DNA of 64,000 nt from contig NZ_BATR01000098.1 in assembly GCF_000739655.1 (NCBI RefSeq), positions 18,100 to 82,099 of the forward strand. Reading direction: 5' to 3'. A program made the position numbers and the translations under genes. This document shows, one piece after another, positions 9,934-17,804 of this stretch. The notes under the pieces are model-generated. The model was given only the letters and a program-made list of their open reading frames with translations, was not told where the DNA came from and searched no databases. How positions within the stretch are numbered: position 1 is the first letter of the stretch; the number at the start of each line of letters is the position of its first letter. This DNA comes from Verrucomicrobium sp. BvORR106. GTDB taxonomy: Bacteria; Verrucomicrobiota; Verrucomicrobiia; Verrucomicrobiales; Verrucomicrobiaceae.

Positions 9934-9948
9934 GCATCACGACTGTCC

Positions 9949-10599
9949 ATGAAATACTTTTTCCTCAGTTACTTTCTCGTCGTGGTGACGGTGGTGAGCT
10001 TTGCGGGCTTCCGCGGCCACAAGTTTGAAAAGCCTCCGATCCAGGTCTTCCCGGATATGGATGACCAAGCCAAAGTCAAGGCCCAGGTGAAGAGTCACTT
10101 CTTCGCGGACGGCGTGGGCATGCGTCACCCGGTCGCGGGCACTGTGCCCATGGGTTTCGAACATCCCAGCAAGCCGGCGAGTGAAGGCTACACGCCCCAG
10201 ACGATGGAGTTCACCCACGGATCCACGTATTACTACACCGGCAAGGTGGGGGATTACTACGGCGATGGCTTTCCTGAAGAGTTGAAGGTTTCCACCGAGT
10301 TTCTCAAGCGCGGCCAGGAACGTTACAACATCCAGTGCGCCATCTGCCATGGCACCTCCGGCAACGGCAAGGGTGTGTTCACCAAGTACTCCACCGTCGT
10401 TCCCGCCGACCTGACAGGCCCCGGCTTTGATGATGCCTCGAACCCGGCCTATCGGCCCGACGGCAAAATCTACGACACCATCACAAATGGCTGGAACCAG
10501 ATGGGCGGCTACGGCGCCAACATCACAGTGCAGGACCGCTGGGCGATCGTCGCCTACGTTCGCGCCCTCCAGCATGCGGCAAAAAATCCGGCCAAGTAA
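9949..10599 (+). CDS. actE: ActE, monohaem cytochrome c subunit of ACIII
   Basis: 216 residues. An N-terminal hydrophobic segment (FFLSYFLVVVTVVSFAGF) acts as signal or anchor; no lipobox cysteine is visible. One haem c site, CAICH, lies at about residues 126-130, with a probable distal methionine in NQMGGYG. The domain is a class I cytochrome c. In ACIII this subunit accepts electrons from ActA or passes them to the oxidase. The gene sits between actD and actF with short gaps, consistent with translation from one transcript. Confidence 0.92.
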   Translation: MKYFFLSYFLVVVTVVSFAGFRGHKFEKPPIQVFPDMDDQAKVKAQVKSHFFADGVGMRHPVAGTVPMGFEHPSKPASEGYTPQTMEFTHGSTYYYTGKVGDYYGDGFPEELKVSTEFLKRGQERYNIQCAICHGTSGNGKGVFTKYSTVVPADLTGPGFDDASNPAYRPDGKIYDTITNGWNQMGGYGANITVQDRWAIVAYVRALQHAAKNPAK

Positions 10600-10617
10600 T
10601 TTCCTTTCAAGCAAAGC

Positions 10618-11967
10618 ATGAGCGCCCATCCCATCACTCTTGACGACCTGCCGCGCGACGGAGAACGGCTCGATCTCACGAAGGTCAGCAAGCTGAACGG
10701 CTTGTTCCTCGTGATCGGCGGCCTTGGTCTGGTGGCCTCCCTGGCCTACCTCCTTGGTTTCCTTGGCGAGCAGAAGCAGGCGGAGTTCGCCTACAGCTGG
10801 TTGTTTGCCTTCTTCTTCTTCTTCACCATCACCTGCGGCGGCATCTTCTGGACCATGCTCCAGCATGCCTCCAACTCCGGCTGGAGTGTGGTGGTGCGCC
10901 GGTTGTTTGAGAACCTCGGTTCCAACATTGGCTGGATGGCGGTGTTCGTGCTTCCCTTCGTATTCATTCCCTCCGTTCAGAACGCCCTCTGGGAGTGGAT
11001 TCCGATTCATCACAAAGCGGCAGAAGAGGCTGTTAAGTATAATGCGGATCATTCTGGCGCGAATTGGGGCACCTATGAAGGGCTGCACCACCTGGCGGAG
11101 ACGGATCACTCCAAGCACATCCTGACCTCCAAGTACGGCTACCTGAACCTGAGCTTCTGGTATGTTCGTGTGGTGGTGTACTTTGCCATTCTCGGTGCCC
11201 TCGCTTATTTCCTGCGCAAGTGGTCCATCCAGCAGGACAAGGACGGCAGCTTCAAGCACACGTTCCGCTCCCGCGCCTTCTGCTGCATCCTCCTGTTTCC
11301 GTTCGCCCTCGCCGTGACCTTCTCGGCGGTGGATTGGGTGATGGCGATGGACTACACCTGGTTCTCCACCATGTGGGGCGTCTACATCTTCGCCGGCGGT
11401 GCCTGGGGTGCCATGGCGGTCTCGATCCTCGCGCTGACGTATGTCCGCAGCAACGGCTACCTGCACAAGGTGACCAGTGGCGAGCACTACCACCTGATGG
11501 GCAAGCTGCTTTTCGCTTTCACGGTGTTCTGGGCGTACATCGCCTTCAGCCAGTTCTTCCTGATCTGGTACGCAAACATCACGGAAGAAACCCGCTTCTA
11601 CATCCTGCGTAACACAGGCGGCTGGTGGTACCTCAGCCACGTGCTGGTCTGGCTCCACTTCGCAGTGTCCTTCGTGTTGCTGCTTTCCGCTGGCCGCAAG
11701 AAGCGCACCGGCGTGATGAACGCCCTCTGTTTCTGGGTGCTGCTCATGCACGTGGTGGACTGGTACTGGCTCATCATTCCCGAGCGTGGACCTTCCCTTT
11801 CCGAGGGTAAAGTCTTGTGGCTCGACGGAGCCTGGGTGGGGGATGTGATTGCCCTGCTTACCATGGGCGGTCTTTGCGGCTGGGCTTACCTGCGCCGTCT
11901 TTCCAAAGCCAGCTTGTATCCCTGCCGTGACCCCCGCCTGCTGGAGTCCGTCACCGCCACCAACTAA
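10618..11967 (+). CDS. actF: ActF, second NrfD-like membrane subunit of ACIII
   Basis: 449 residues with about ten predicted transmembrane segments, paralogous in fold to ActC. Conserved-looking stretches include WVMAMDYTWFSTMWGVY and FWAYIAFSQFFLIWYANI. It completes the ACIII core set ActA-F in the canonical order. It would sit beside ActC in the membrane; its function in quinol chemistry or proton movement is not settled in the family. The next gene begins nine bases after its stop. Confidence 0.93.
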   Translation: MSAHPITLDDLPRDGERLDLTKVSKLNGLFLVIGGLGLVASLAYLLGFLGEQKQAEFAYSWLFAFFFFFTITCGGIFWTMLQHASNSGWSVVVRRLFENLGSNIGWMAVFVLPFVFIPSVQNALWEWIPIHHKAAEEAVKYNADHSGANWGTYEGLHHLAETDHSKHILTSKYGYLNLSFWYVRVVVYFAILGALAYFLRKWSIQQDKDGSFKHTFRSRAFCCILLFPFALAVTFSAVDWVMAMDYTWFSTMWGVYIFAGGAWGAMAVSILALTYVRSNGYLHKVTSGEHYHLMGKLLFAFTVFWAYIAFSQFFLIWYANITEETRFYILRNTGGWWYLSHVLVWLHFAVSFVLLLSAGRKKRTGVMNALCFWVLLMHVVDWYWLIIPERGPSLSEGKVLWLDGAWVGDVIALLTMGGLCGWAYLRRLSKASLYPCRDPRLLESVTATN

Positions 11968-11976
11968 GAGTTTCCC

Positions 11977-12873
11977 ATGTCGTCTCCCACGCCACCCACA
12001 CCCTCCCGAGCGCTCTCAGTCTTTCTGGGCACGCTGGCGGCATTTGCCAGCTTCGCCGTCGTGGCTGCCTTGCTGCAAGCCATCGCTGGCGGTACGCCTG
12101 AGTACCGGGATCATGATGCTCGCGTCAAAGTCAAAGAAGGCATCGCTGCTGAACAGGATGCCCTCGTTGAGAAGTACGGTCTGAAGCATGATTCGACTCC
12201 TGTGCTTGCCAAAGCCGCTGAACTTGTGAAGGAGCGCAAGCCCTCCACCTCCACGCAGGTGGTGCCTGGTTCCCCGACAGCGTTGAAGGCAGCTGCTGCT
12301 CCCGCAGCCGCTCCTGCTCCCGCACCGGAAGCTGCGAAGAAAGCGGAGGAAAAGCCTGCTGCCGCCCCAGCCCCAGCGCCTTCACCGGCCCCGGCTCCAG
12401 CGCCTTCACCGGCCCCGGCTCCAGCGCCTGCGCAGACTCCCTCACCGGAAACTCCAAAGGTCGAGGCTCCTGCCCCGGCTCCGATGCCTGCCGCGCCTGC
12501 TCCGGCAGCCGCCCCGGCTCCCGAGGCACCTAAGACGGAAGCGCCTGCGCCAGCCCCGGCACCCTCACCCGTTCCAGCTGCTCCGGCACCCGTGCCAGCC
12601 CCCGCTCCTGAGGCACCGAAGCCAACTCCGGCTCCCGCACCAGAAGCTCCTAAGTCGGAAGCGCCCGCCCCGGCTCCTGAGGCACCCAAGCCAGCTCCCG
12701 CACCTGCCCCCGAAGCACCAGCGCCTGCTCCTGCTCCCTCCCCCGAGGCTCCGAAGACGGAAACTCCAGTTCCCGCCCCGGCCCCAGCCCCGGCTCCTGC
12801 CCCCACCACTCCCGCTCCTGAGGCTCCGGCTCCGCCTGCCGCTCCGGAAACTCCCGCACCCCAACCTCAGTAA
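11977..12873 (+). CDS. membrane-anchored Pro/Ala-rich protein inside the respiratory operon
   Basis: 298 residues. One membrane helix (about residues 11-36) is followed by a charged segment (TPEYRDHDARVKVKEGIA, EKYGL) that looks folded and may be the conserved part. The last ~200 residues are almost entirely Pro, Ala and Glu in repeats such as PAPAPSPAPAP and PEAPKTEAP, giving a long, stiff, extended tail. No haem or metal motif is present. It lies nine bases after actF and 31 before the CcoN-like gene, so it is probably co-made with both complexes. The N-terminal part could be a small ACIII or oxidase subunit; the tail could bridge complexes or span the periplasm. Both roles are inference. 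Confidence 0.8.
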   Translation: MSSPTPPTPSRALSVFLGTLAAFASFAVVAALLQAIAGGTPEYRDHDARVKVKEGIAAEQDALVEKYGLKHDSTPVLAKAAELVKERKPSTSTQVVPGSPTALKAAAAPAAAPAPAPEAAKKAEEKPAAAPAPAPSPAPAPAPSPAPAPAPAQTPSPETPKVEAPAPAPMPAAPAPAAAPAPEAPKTEAPAPAPAPSPVPAAPAPVPAPAPEAPKPTPAPAPEAPKSEAPAPAPEAPKPAPAPAPEAPAPAPAPSPEAPKTETPVPAPAPAPAPAPTTPAPEAPAPPAAPETPAPQPQ

Positions 12874-12904
12874 GCATCGTTTTTTCCTTTTTACCTGACC
12901 TGCC

Positions 12905-14416
12905 ATGGAGACAACTGACACGACCGTCTCAAACAGCGACAGCCTACGCCGCGCGGCCATTGACCGCTCGGTGAAGGGGCCGGTGCTCTTCCTGTTCGCC
13001 AACGCCGCCCTTTGGCTGCTCGCATCCACCATCATGGGCTTGATCGCCTCTGTGAAGCTCGTTAAGCCGGGCTTCCTGGACTACGACTGGCTCTGGTTCC
13101 TCAACTACGGGCGCCTTCAGCCAGCCCATCTTACGGCCTTGGTCTATGGCTGGGCCATCCAGTCCGGCCTTGGTGCCAGCGTCTGGATCCTTGCCCGCCG
13201 CTCCGGTGTGGCTTTGGAGCGTGGTGCCGGATCGATGGTTACCGCTGGGGTGTTCTGGAACATCGGTGTGACGCTCGGTATCATCGGAATCCTTTTCGGC
13301 GGCAGCACTTCGCTGGCCTGGCTGGAGTTCCCGGCGTTCGTCTGGCCGCTCTTCCTGGTGTCATTCCTGATCATCGCTGGCCGCATGGTGCTGCACTTCA
13401 ACGCGGTGCAGCGTGAGAACTGGTTCTTCCTCTCCTCCTGGTACATTCTCGCGGGTCTCTTCTGCTTCCCTTGGATTTTTGCCACGGTGAATCTGTTGCT
13501 CAACCACTATGCCCCGGCTTCACCGCTTGGTGCGATTGGCGCTGGCATCAACGCCTGGTACGTGAGCAACATCATCTGGCTGTTCTTCACTCCTATTGGC
13601 TTGGGTGCCTGCTACTACTTTATCCCGAAGATCACCGGCAAGCCGGTTTTCAGCGGCCAGCTTGCGCAGTTGGGTTTCTGGGGTCTGGTGGTTCTCGGTG
13701 GCTGGACTGGCTACCAGAAGTACATGGGTGGGCCGCTTCCCGCCTGGATGTCCGCAGTCGGCGGCACCGCGGCACTGCTGCTCCTTGTTCCGGCTGGCAT
13801 TGTGGCTTTGAACAACCACCTCACCACTGAGGGCAAGCGCGGCCTCATCGAGAGCAGCCCCACGCTTCGCTTCGTGTTCGTTGGTTCTTTCTGCTACGTG
13901 CTCATGAGTGGCGTGAGCGCCCTGCTGGGTACGTTCTGGACGGGTTCCAACACCCAGTTCACCTACGCCGAGTACGGCTATCAGCTCCTTGCGGTGTACG
14001 GCTTCTTCAGCATGACCATGTTCGGCGCGATTTATTACATCGTTCCCCGTCTGGCCAACTGTGAGTGGCTGAGCGCCCGCCTGATTCGCCAGCACTTCTG
14101 GTTCTCCGTTTACGGCATCAGCGCCATGGTGGTCTGCATGCTGGTCGGCGGTCTGTTCCAAGGCGCGAGCGTCAACAGCCCCGACAACTGGAATCAACCC
14201 ATGGTCGGTAGTGTCATCAACGCCCGTGGTTATCTTGTGGGCCGCTCTCTGGCCTGGGTCTTCATCCTGTGGTCGAACTTCTGGTTCTTTGTCCACCTTG
14301 TCTTCATGGTACTGGGTCTGGGACGTCGTAGCACGACGCCAACCCTGCTTGTGCATGACCGCCACCATGACTACGTCCCCGGAACTTTAACATCGGTTAC
14401 CACCAAAGAAGCATGA
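12905..14416 (+). CDS. CcoN-like (cbb3 subunit I) protein lacking the catalytic metal ligands
   Basis: 503 residues, about 12 membrane spans, recognisably CcoN: GRLQPAHLTALVYGW in TM2, YYFIPKITGKPVFS after TM6 and FGAIYYIVP in TM10. When aligned by these anchors, the canonical ligands are missing. The TM6 CuB histidine is S221 (WYVSN for WYGHN), the TM7 His-His pair is Q271-K272 (GYQKYM), and the two TM10 haem histidines (GHVH) are Y359 and L361. Only H75 in TM2 remains. It cannot reduce oxygen by the known mechanism. Its stop overlaps the next start (ATGA), so it is translationally coupled to a CcoO-like gene. Most databases would name it simply cbb3 subunit I. Confidence 0.9.
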   Translation: METTDTTVSNSDSLRRAAIDRSVKGPVLFLFANAALWLLASTIMGLIASVKLVKPGFLDYDWLWFLNYGRLQPAHLTALVYGWAIQSGLGASVWILARRSGVALERGAGSMVTAGVFWNIGVTLGIIGILFGGSTSLAWLEFPAFVWPLFLVSFLIIAGRMVLHFNAVQRENWFFLSSWYILAGLFCFPWIFATVNLLLNHYAPASPLGAIGAGINAWYVSNIIWLFFTPIGLGACYYFIPKITGKPVFSGQLAQLGFWGLVVLGGWTGYQKYMGGPLPAWMSAVGGTAALLLLVPAGIVALNNHLTTEGKRGLIESSPTLRFVFVGSFCYVLMSGVSALLGTFWTGSNTQFTYAEYGYQLLAVYGFFSMTMFGAIYYIVPRLANCEWLSARLIRQHFWFSVYGISAMVVCMLVGGLFQGASVNSPDNWNQPMVGSVINARGYLVGRSLAWVFILWSNFWFFVHLVFMVLGLGRRSTTPTLLVHDRHHDYVPGTLTSVTTKEA

Positions 14417-15090
14417 CCAGCTTGCGCAAACTCGTGATTGGATTGGGTGTCAGTTTCGGAGCTCCGTGGCTCCTGCTGGTCGTCATTCCTGCTCTCAAAG
14501 CCCAGAAGACCGTTCCTATCCCGTACGACAAGGATCGTGATGGATTGACCGGCTTCTATCCGGCCGAAGGTGTGTACCGCCAAGGTCAGCTCGTCTATCT
14601 TAAAGAGGGATGCGTGCAGTGCCACACCCAGGTTATCCGCACCACCTTCAACAACATCTCTGATGGCTGGAAGAAGGGGTGGGGGAGTGATCAAAGCGAT
14701 ATTCCGAAGCATGTTGTGCGCGCCAGCACCATGCGTGACTACCTCGGTGAGCCAGTGGCTCCTCTAGGTGTCCAGCGGAATGGTCCGGACCTCGCCAACT
14801 TCGGCTACCGTGTGGTGGGTGAAGCCGGCCGTGAAGCTCTTCACGTGAAGCTGTATGCCCCGCGTTCCCAGAATGAGTGGAGCATCATGCCGTCCTACCG
14901 CCACCTCTACAAGGTGCAGAAGATTCAAGGTGCCGGTTCTCCCGACGCTCTGAAGCTTCCGAAGGATCTGGCTCCCAAGAAAGGCTACGAAGTGGTGCCG
15001 ACCGCCGAAGCCGTGGAACTGGTGAACTACCTTTGCTCCCTGAAAAAAGACGCCCCCGAGCCCGGCAAGGTGGTGGCTGACAGCAAGTAA
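14413..15090 (+). CDS. CcoO-like monohaem cytochrome c
   Basis: 225 residues. An N-terminal membrane helix (LGVSFGAPWLLLVVIPAL) precedes a periplasmic cytochrome c domain with one haem site (EGCVQCHTQVIR, about residues 66-75). The sequence around it (YPAEGVYRQGQLVYLKEGC, GVQRNGPDLANFG and IMPSYRHLYK, with methionine as probable distal ligand) is typical of CcoO. The start overlaps the stop of the CcoN-like gene. The haem site is intact although its CcoN partner has lost its metals, so an electron-transfer role remains likely. Confidence 0.9.
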   Translation: MTSLRKLVIGLGVSFGAPWLLLVVIPALKAQKTVPIPYDKDRDGLTGFYPAEGVYRQGQLVYLKEGCVQCHTQVIRTTFNNISDGWKKGWGSDQSDIPKHVVRASTMRDYLGEPVAPLGVQRNGPDLANFGYRVVGEAGREALHVKLYAPRSQNEWSIMPSYRHLYKVQKIQGAGSPDALKLPKDLAPKKGYEVVPTAEAVELVNYLCSLKKDAPEPGKVVADSK

Positions 15091-15099
15091 CGACGAGCC

Positions 15100-15798
15100 A
15101 TGAACGAGAATCAGCCCCAGAACTTTGACAATACTGACCTCGACCGCCTTCACGCTGCCGTGAAGCGCGAGAAGCCTGACGCCCAGCCTGGCCGCGAACC
15201 TGCTCCCTTGTGGGTGTTTGTCGCCAGCATGGCCGCCATGGTGCTCGCCGGTGGCTACGCCGGAGCTTACGTCGGTGGATTTGAATTCGAGCAGAACTCG
15301 CCCTACCTCGGGAAGGTGACGGATACTCGGCCGATCAAGCTTGATGTCGCAGACACTCTCGATCCCTTCGCCCTAGCGATGAAAAAGGGTGCCGATTCCT
15401 ACAACAGCTGCCAGGGCTGTCACGGTGCATCCGGTGGTGGTCAGCCAGGCCTGATCCCGCCGCTCGCTGGTTCGGAATGGGTTGCAGGTGGCACCGAGCG
15501 CATCGCCCGTATTGCCCTTCACGGCCTGAGCGGTAGCGTCACTGTCAAAGGTGCAAACTACAATGGCGTGATGCCTCCTCAGTCGGGCCTTTCCGACAAG
15601 GAACTTTCCTACGTGATCACTTACATCCGGAACTCCTGGGGCAACAAGGGCTCCTTGGTGACGCCGGACATGGTGAAGAAAGTCCGCGCCGAAACGAAGG
15701 CCCATGTGGGTCCCTGGACGGCCGCCACACTCTCGGAGTTTGCCGAAAAGGACATTCCGGGCGAAGCTCCCGCAGCCGCCGCGCCCGCAGCCAAGTAA
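15100..15798 (+). CDS. CcoP-like membrane-anchored monohaem cytochrome c
   Basis: 232 residues. A soluble cytoplasmic-type N-terminus is followed by one membrane helix (about 35-57) and a cytochrome c domain with a single CQGCH site near residue 104. A candidate distal methionine is in GVMPPQSGLS. Canonical CcoP has two haem c groups; this one has one. A short Ala-rich tail ends the protein. It starts nine bases after the CcoO-like gene and is followed by an 85-base gap before coxA, the largest gap in the operon. Confidence 0.88.
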   Translation: MNENQPQNFDNTDLDRLHAAVKREKPDAQPGREPAPLWVFVASMAAMVLAGGYAGAYVGGFEFEQNSPYLGKVTDTRPIKLDVADTLDPFALAMKKGADSYNSCQGCHGASGGGQPGLIPPLAGSEWVAGGTERIARIALHGLSGSVTVKGANYNGVMPPQSGLSDKELSYVITYIRNSWGNKGSLVTPDMVKKVRAETKAHVGPWTAATLSEFAEKDIPGEAPAAAAPAAK

Positions 15799-15883
15799 TA
15801 GCAATCAACCGGCATCCTGACTCTCTGAGCTTGAGCACCGCACCTTTCCAATCCCCCGTTTTCCGAACCACCTGCTTTTATTC

Positions 15884-17737
15884 ATGAGCGCTGTTACCGC
15901 CCACCACGATCACTCGCATGCGGATCATGCTCACGAGCACGATCACCCGAAGCAGAGCTTCCTCTACAAGTACATCTTCAGTACCGACCACAAGGTCATC
16001 GGGATCCAGTACGGTCTCACTGCGATGTGCTTCCTGCTGTGGGGCTTCTTCCTCATGATGGTGATGCGCTGGAGCATCGCCTTCCCTGGTACGGAAATGC
16101 CCCTCTTCGGCCATCTGATGGGCGAACGCTGGGCTCCTGGTGGGGTGGTTAGCCCTGAGCTCTACAACATGTTTGGGGCCATGCACGGCACCATCATGGT
16201 GTTCTTGGGCGTGGTGCCTCTCGGTTTCGCCGCTTTCGGCAACTACATCATGCCGCTGCAGATTGGTGCAGTGGATATGGCGTTCCCCAAGCTCAACGCC
16301 TGGAGCTACTGGCTCTACTTCATCGGCGGTGTGCTCATGATGCTGAGCTTCTTCCTCCCGACGGGTGCTGCCCAGGTGGGTTGGACGAACTACTCTCCTC
16401 TGGCCACGACCGCACAGATCGACGTGAAGAACATCTTCTTCACCGGTCAGACGCAGTGGTTGTTCTCCATGGTGTTCCTGATCTCTTCCTCGCTGTTGGG
16501 CTCGGTGAACTTCATCACCACCATCCTCAACCTGCGCTGCAAAGGGATGACCTGGATGCGCCTGCCCTTCTTCTGCTGGGCCATGTTGGTCGTCGGTTTC
16601 CTGCTTCTCCTTGCTTTCCCCCCGCTTGAAGTCGCTGCCGTCATGCAGCTCGCTGACCGTCTCTTCGGTTCCAGCTTCTTCCTTCCGACGGGCTTGGTGG
16701 AAGCCAACAAACACCTCGACATCGCCGGTGGTGGCAGCCCGCTGCTCTACCAGCACTTGTTCTGGTTCCTCGGTCACCCGGAAGTGTACGTGCTCATCCT
16801 TCCGGCCATCGCCATCGTTTCTGACGTCATCCCGGCCAACATTCGTCGTCCGCTCTGGGGCTACAAGTCCATGATCTACGGCGTGCTCACGTTGGGCTTC
16901 CTGAGCTTCATCGTGTGGGCTCACCACATGTACCTCACGGGCATGGGACCGGTGGTCTCCACCTTCTTCCAGATCACCACGGTGTTGATCTCGGTGCCGT
17001 CCGTGATTCTTCTGACGTGCTTGATGATCACCCTCTGGGGCGGTTCCATCCGCTTCAACACGGCGATGCTGTTCGCCTGTGCGTTCCTTCCGATGTTCGG
17101 TATCGGTGGTCTTACCGGTCTGCCGCTGGCCTTCAGCACGATCGACCTCTATCTGCACGACACCTACTACGTGATTGGTCACTTCCACTATGTGGTGGCT
17201 CCGGGCACGATCTTTGGTCTCTTCGCCGGCATCTACCACTGGTACCCGAAGATGACGGGCCGTTTCATGAACGAGACGCTTGGTCGCCTGCACTTCTGGC
17301 CTTCCTTGCTGTGCATGAACCTGCTGTTCTCCCCGATGTTGATTCAGGGTATGGCAGGCTTCCACCGCCGCTGGCATGATGGTGGGGTTGCTTTCGCTGG
17401 TACGTCCAGTGGCGACTGGATGGGCATCCCTCTTTTGAAGCTCAACGAAGTGATGTCCTTTGCTGCTTGGGGTCTGGCCATTGCCCAGGTGCCTTTCATC
17501 CTGAACCTGTTCTTCAGCATCAAGGGTGGTAAGAAGGTGAAGTCGGACAACCCATGGCAGGCCACCACGCTGGAGTGGGCCACCCCGACACCTCCCGGAC
17601 ACGGCAACTTCCTTCAAGAGCCCGTGGTTTACCGCGACGCTTACGACTACAGCGTTCCTGGCGCCGAAACGGATTATTCCCCGCAGTGGCTTCCAGAAGG
17701 CGTGAAGCCTGAGGAAAAGCTCACCCACATGCATTGA
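15884..17737 (+). CDS. coxA: CoxA, A-type cytochrome c oxidase subunit I
   Basis: 617 residues, about 12 core membrane helices. The oxygen-reducing site is intact: H298-x-E300-x-Y302 in GHPEVY, VWAHHMY for the two other CuB histidines, and VIGHFHYV in TM10 for both haems. The D-channel aspartate (GAVDMAFPKLN) and E300 are present. The K-channel lysine is not: VPSVILLTCL aligns without gaps to the usual VPTGIKVFSW and places L376 at the lysine. The N-terminus is very His-rich (AHHDHSHADHAHEHDHP). It is the catalytic subunit of the terminal oxidase and pumps protons; electrons arrive through CoxB. Confidence 0.95.
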   Translation: MSAVTAHHDHSHADHAHEHDHPKQSFLYKYIFSTDHKVIGIQYGLTAMCFLLWGFFLMMVMRWSIAFPGTEMPLFGHLMGERWAPGGVVSPELYNMFGAMHGTIMVFLGVVPLGFAAFGNYIMPLQIGAVDMAFPKLNAWSYWLYFIGGVLMMLSFFLPTGAAQVGWTNYSPLATTAQIDVKNIFFTGQTQWLFSMVFLISSSLLGSVNFITTILNLRCKGMTWMRLPFFCWAMLVVGFLLLLAFPPLEVAAVMQLADRLFGSSFFLPTGLVEANKHLDIAGGGSPLLYQHLFWFLGHPEVYVLILPAIAIVSDVIPANIRRPLWGYKSMIYGVLTLGFLSFIVWAHHMYLTGMGPVVSTFFQITTVLISVPSVILLTCLMITLWGGSIRFNTAMLFACAFLPMFGIGGLTGLPLAFSTIDLYLHDTYYVIGHFHYVVAPGTIFGLFAGIYHWYPKMTGRFMNETLGRLHFWPSLLCMNLLFSPMLIQGMAGFHRRWHDGGVAFAGTSSGDWMGIPLLKLNEVMSFAAWGLAIAQVPFILNLFFSIKGGKKVKSDNPWQATTLEWATPTPPGHGNFLQEPVVYRDAYDYSVPGAETDYSPQWLPEGVKPEEKLTHMH

Positions 17738-17804
17738 TCTCCCCGGGGCCAACCACTCCTGTTCCAGTCAATCATTTCTCCCAACTGACAACTTTTTCGC
17801 TCTG

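Noticed and set aside
12111..12809. A Gly/Ala-rich open frame on the minus strand
   Set aside because: It is the complement of the Pro/Ala repeat tail and reflects its base composition, not a second gene.
15878..17752. A 624-codon open frame opposite coxA
   Set aside because: Antisense shadow of a clearly functional coxA, with composition dominated by His, Glu and Arg.
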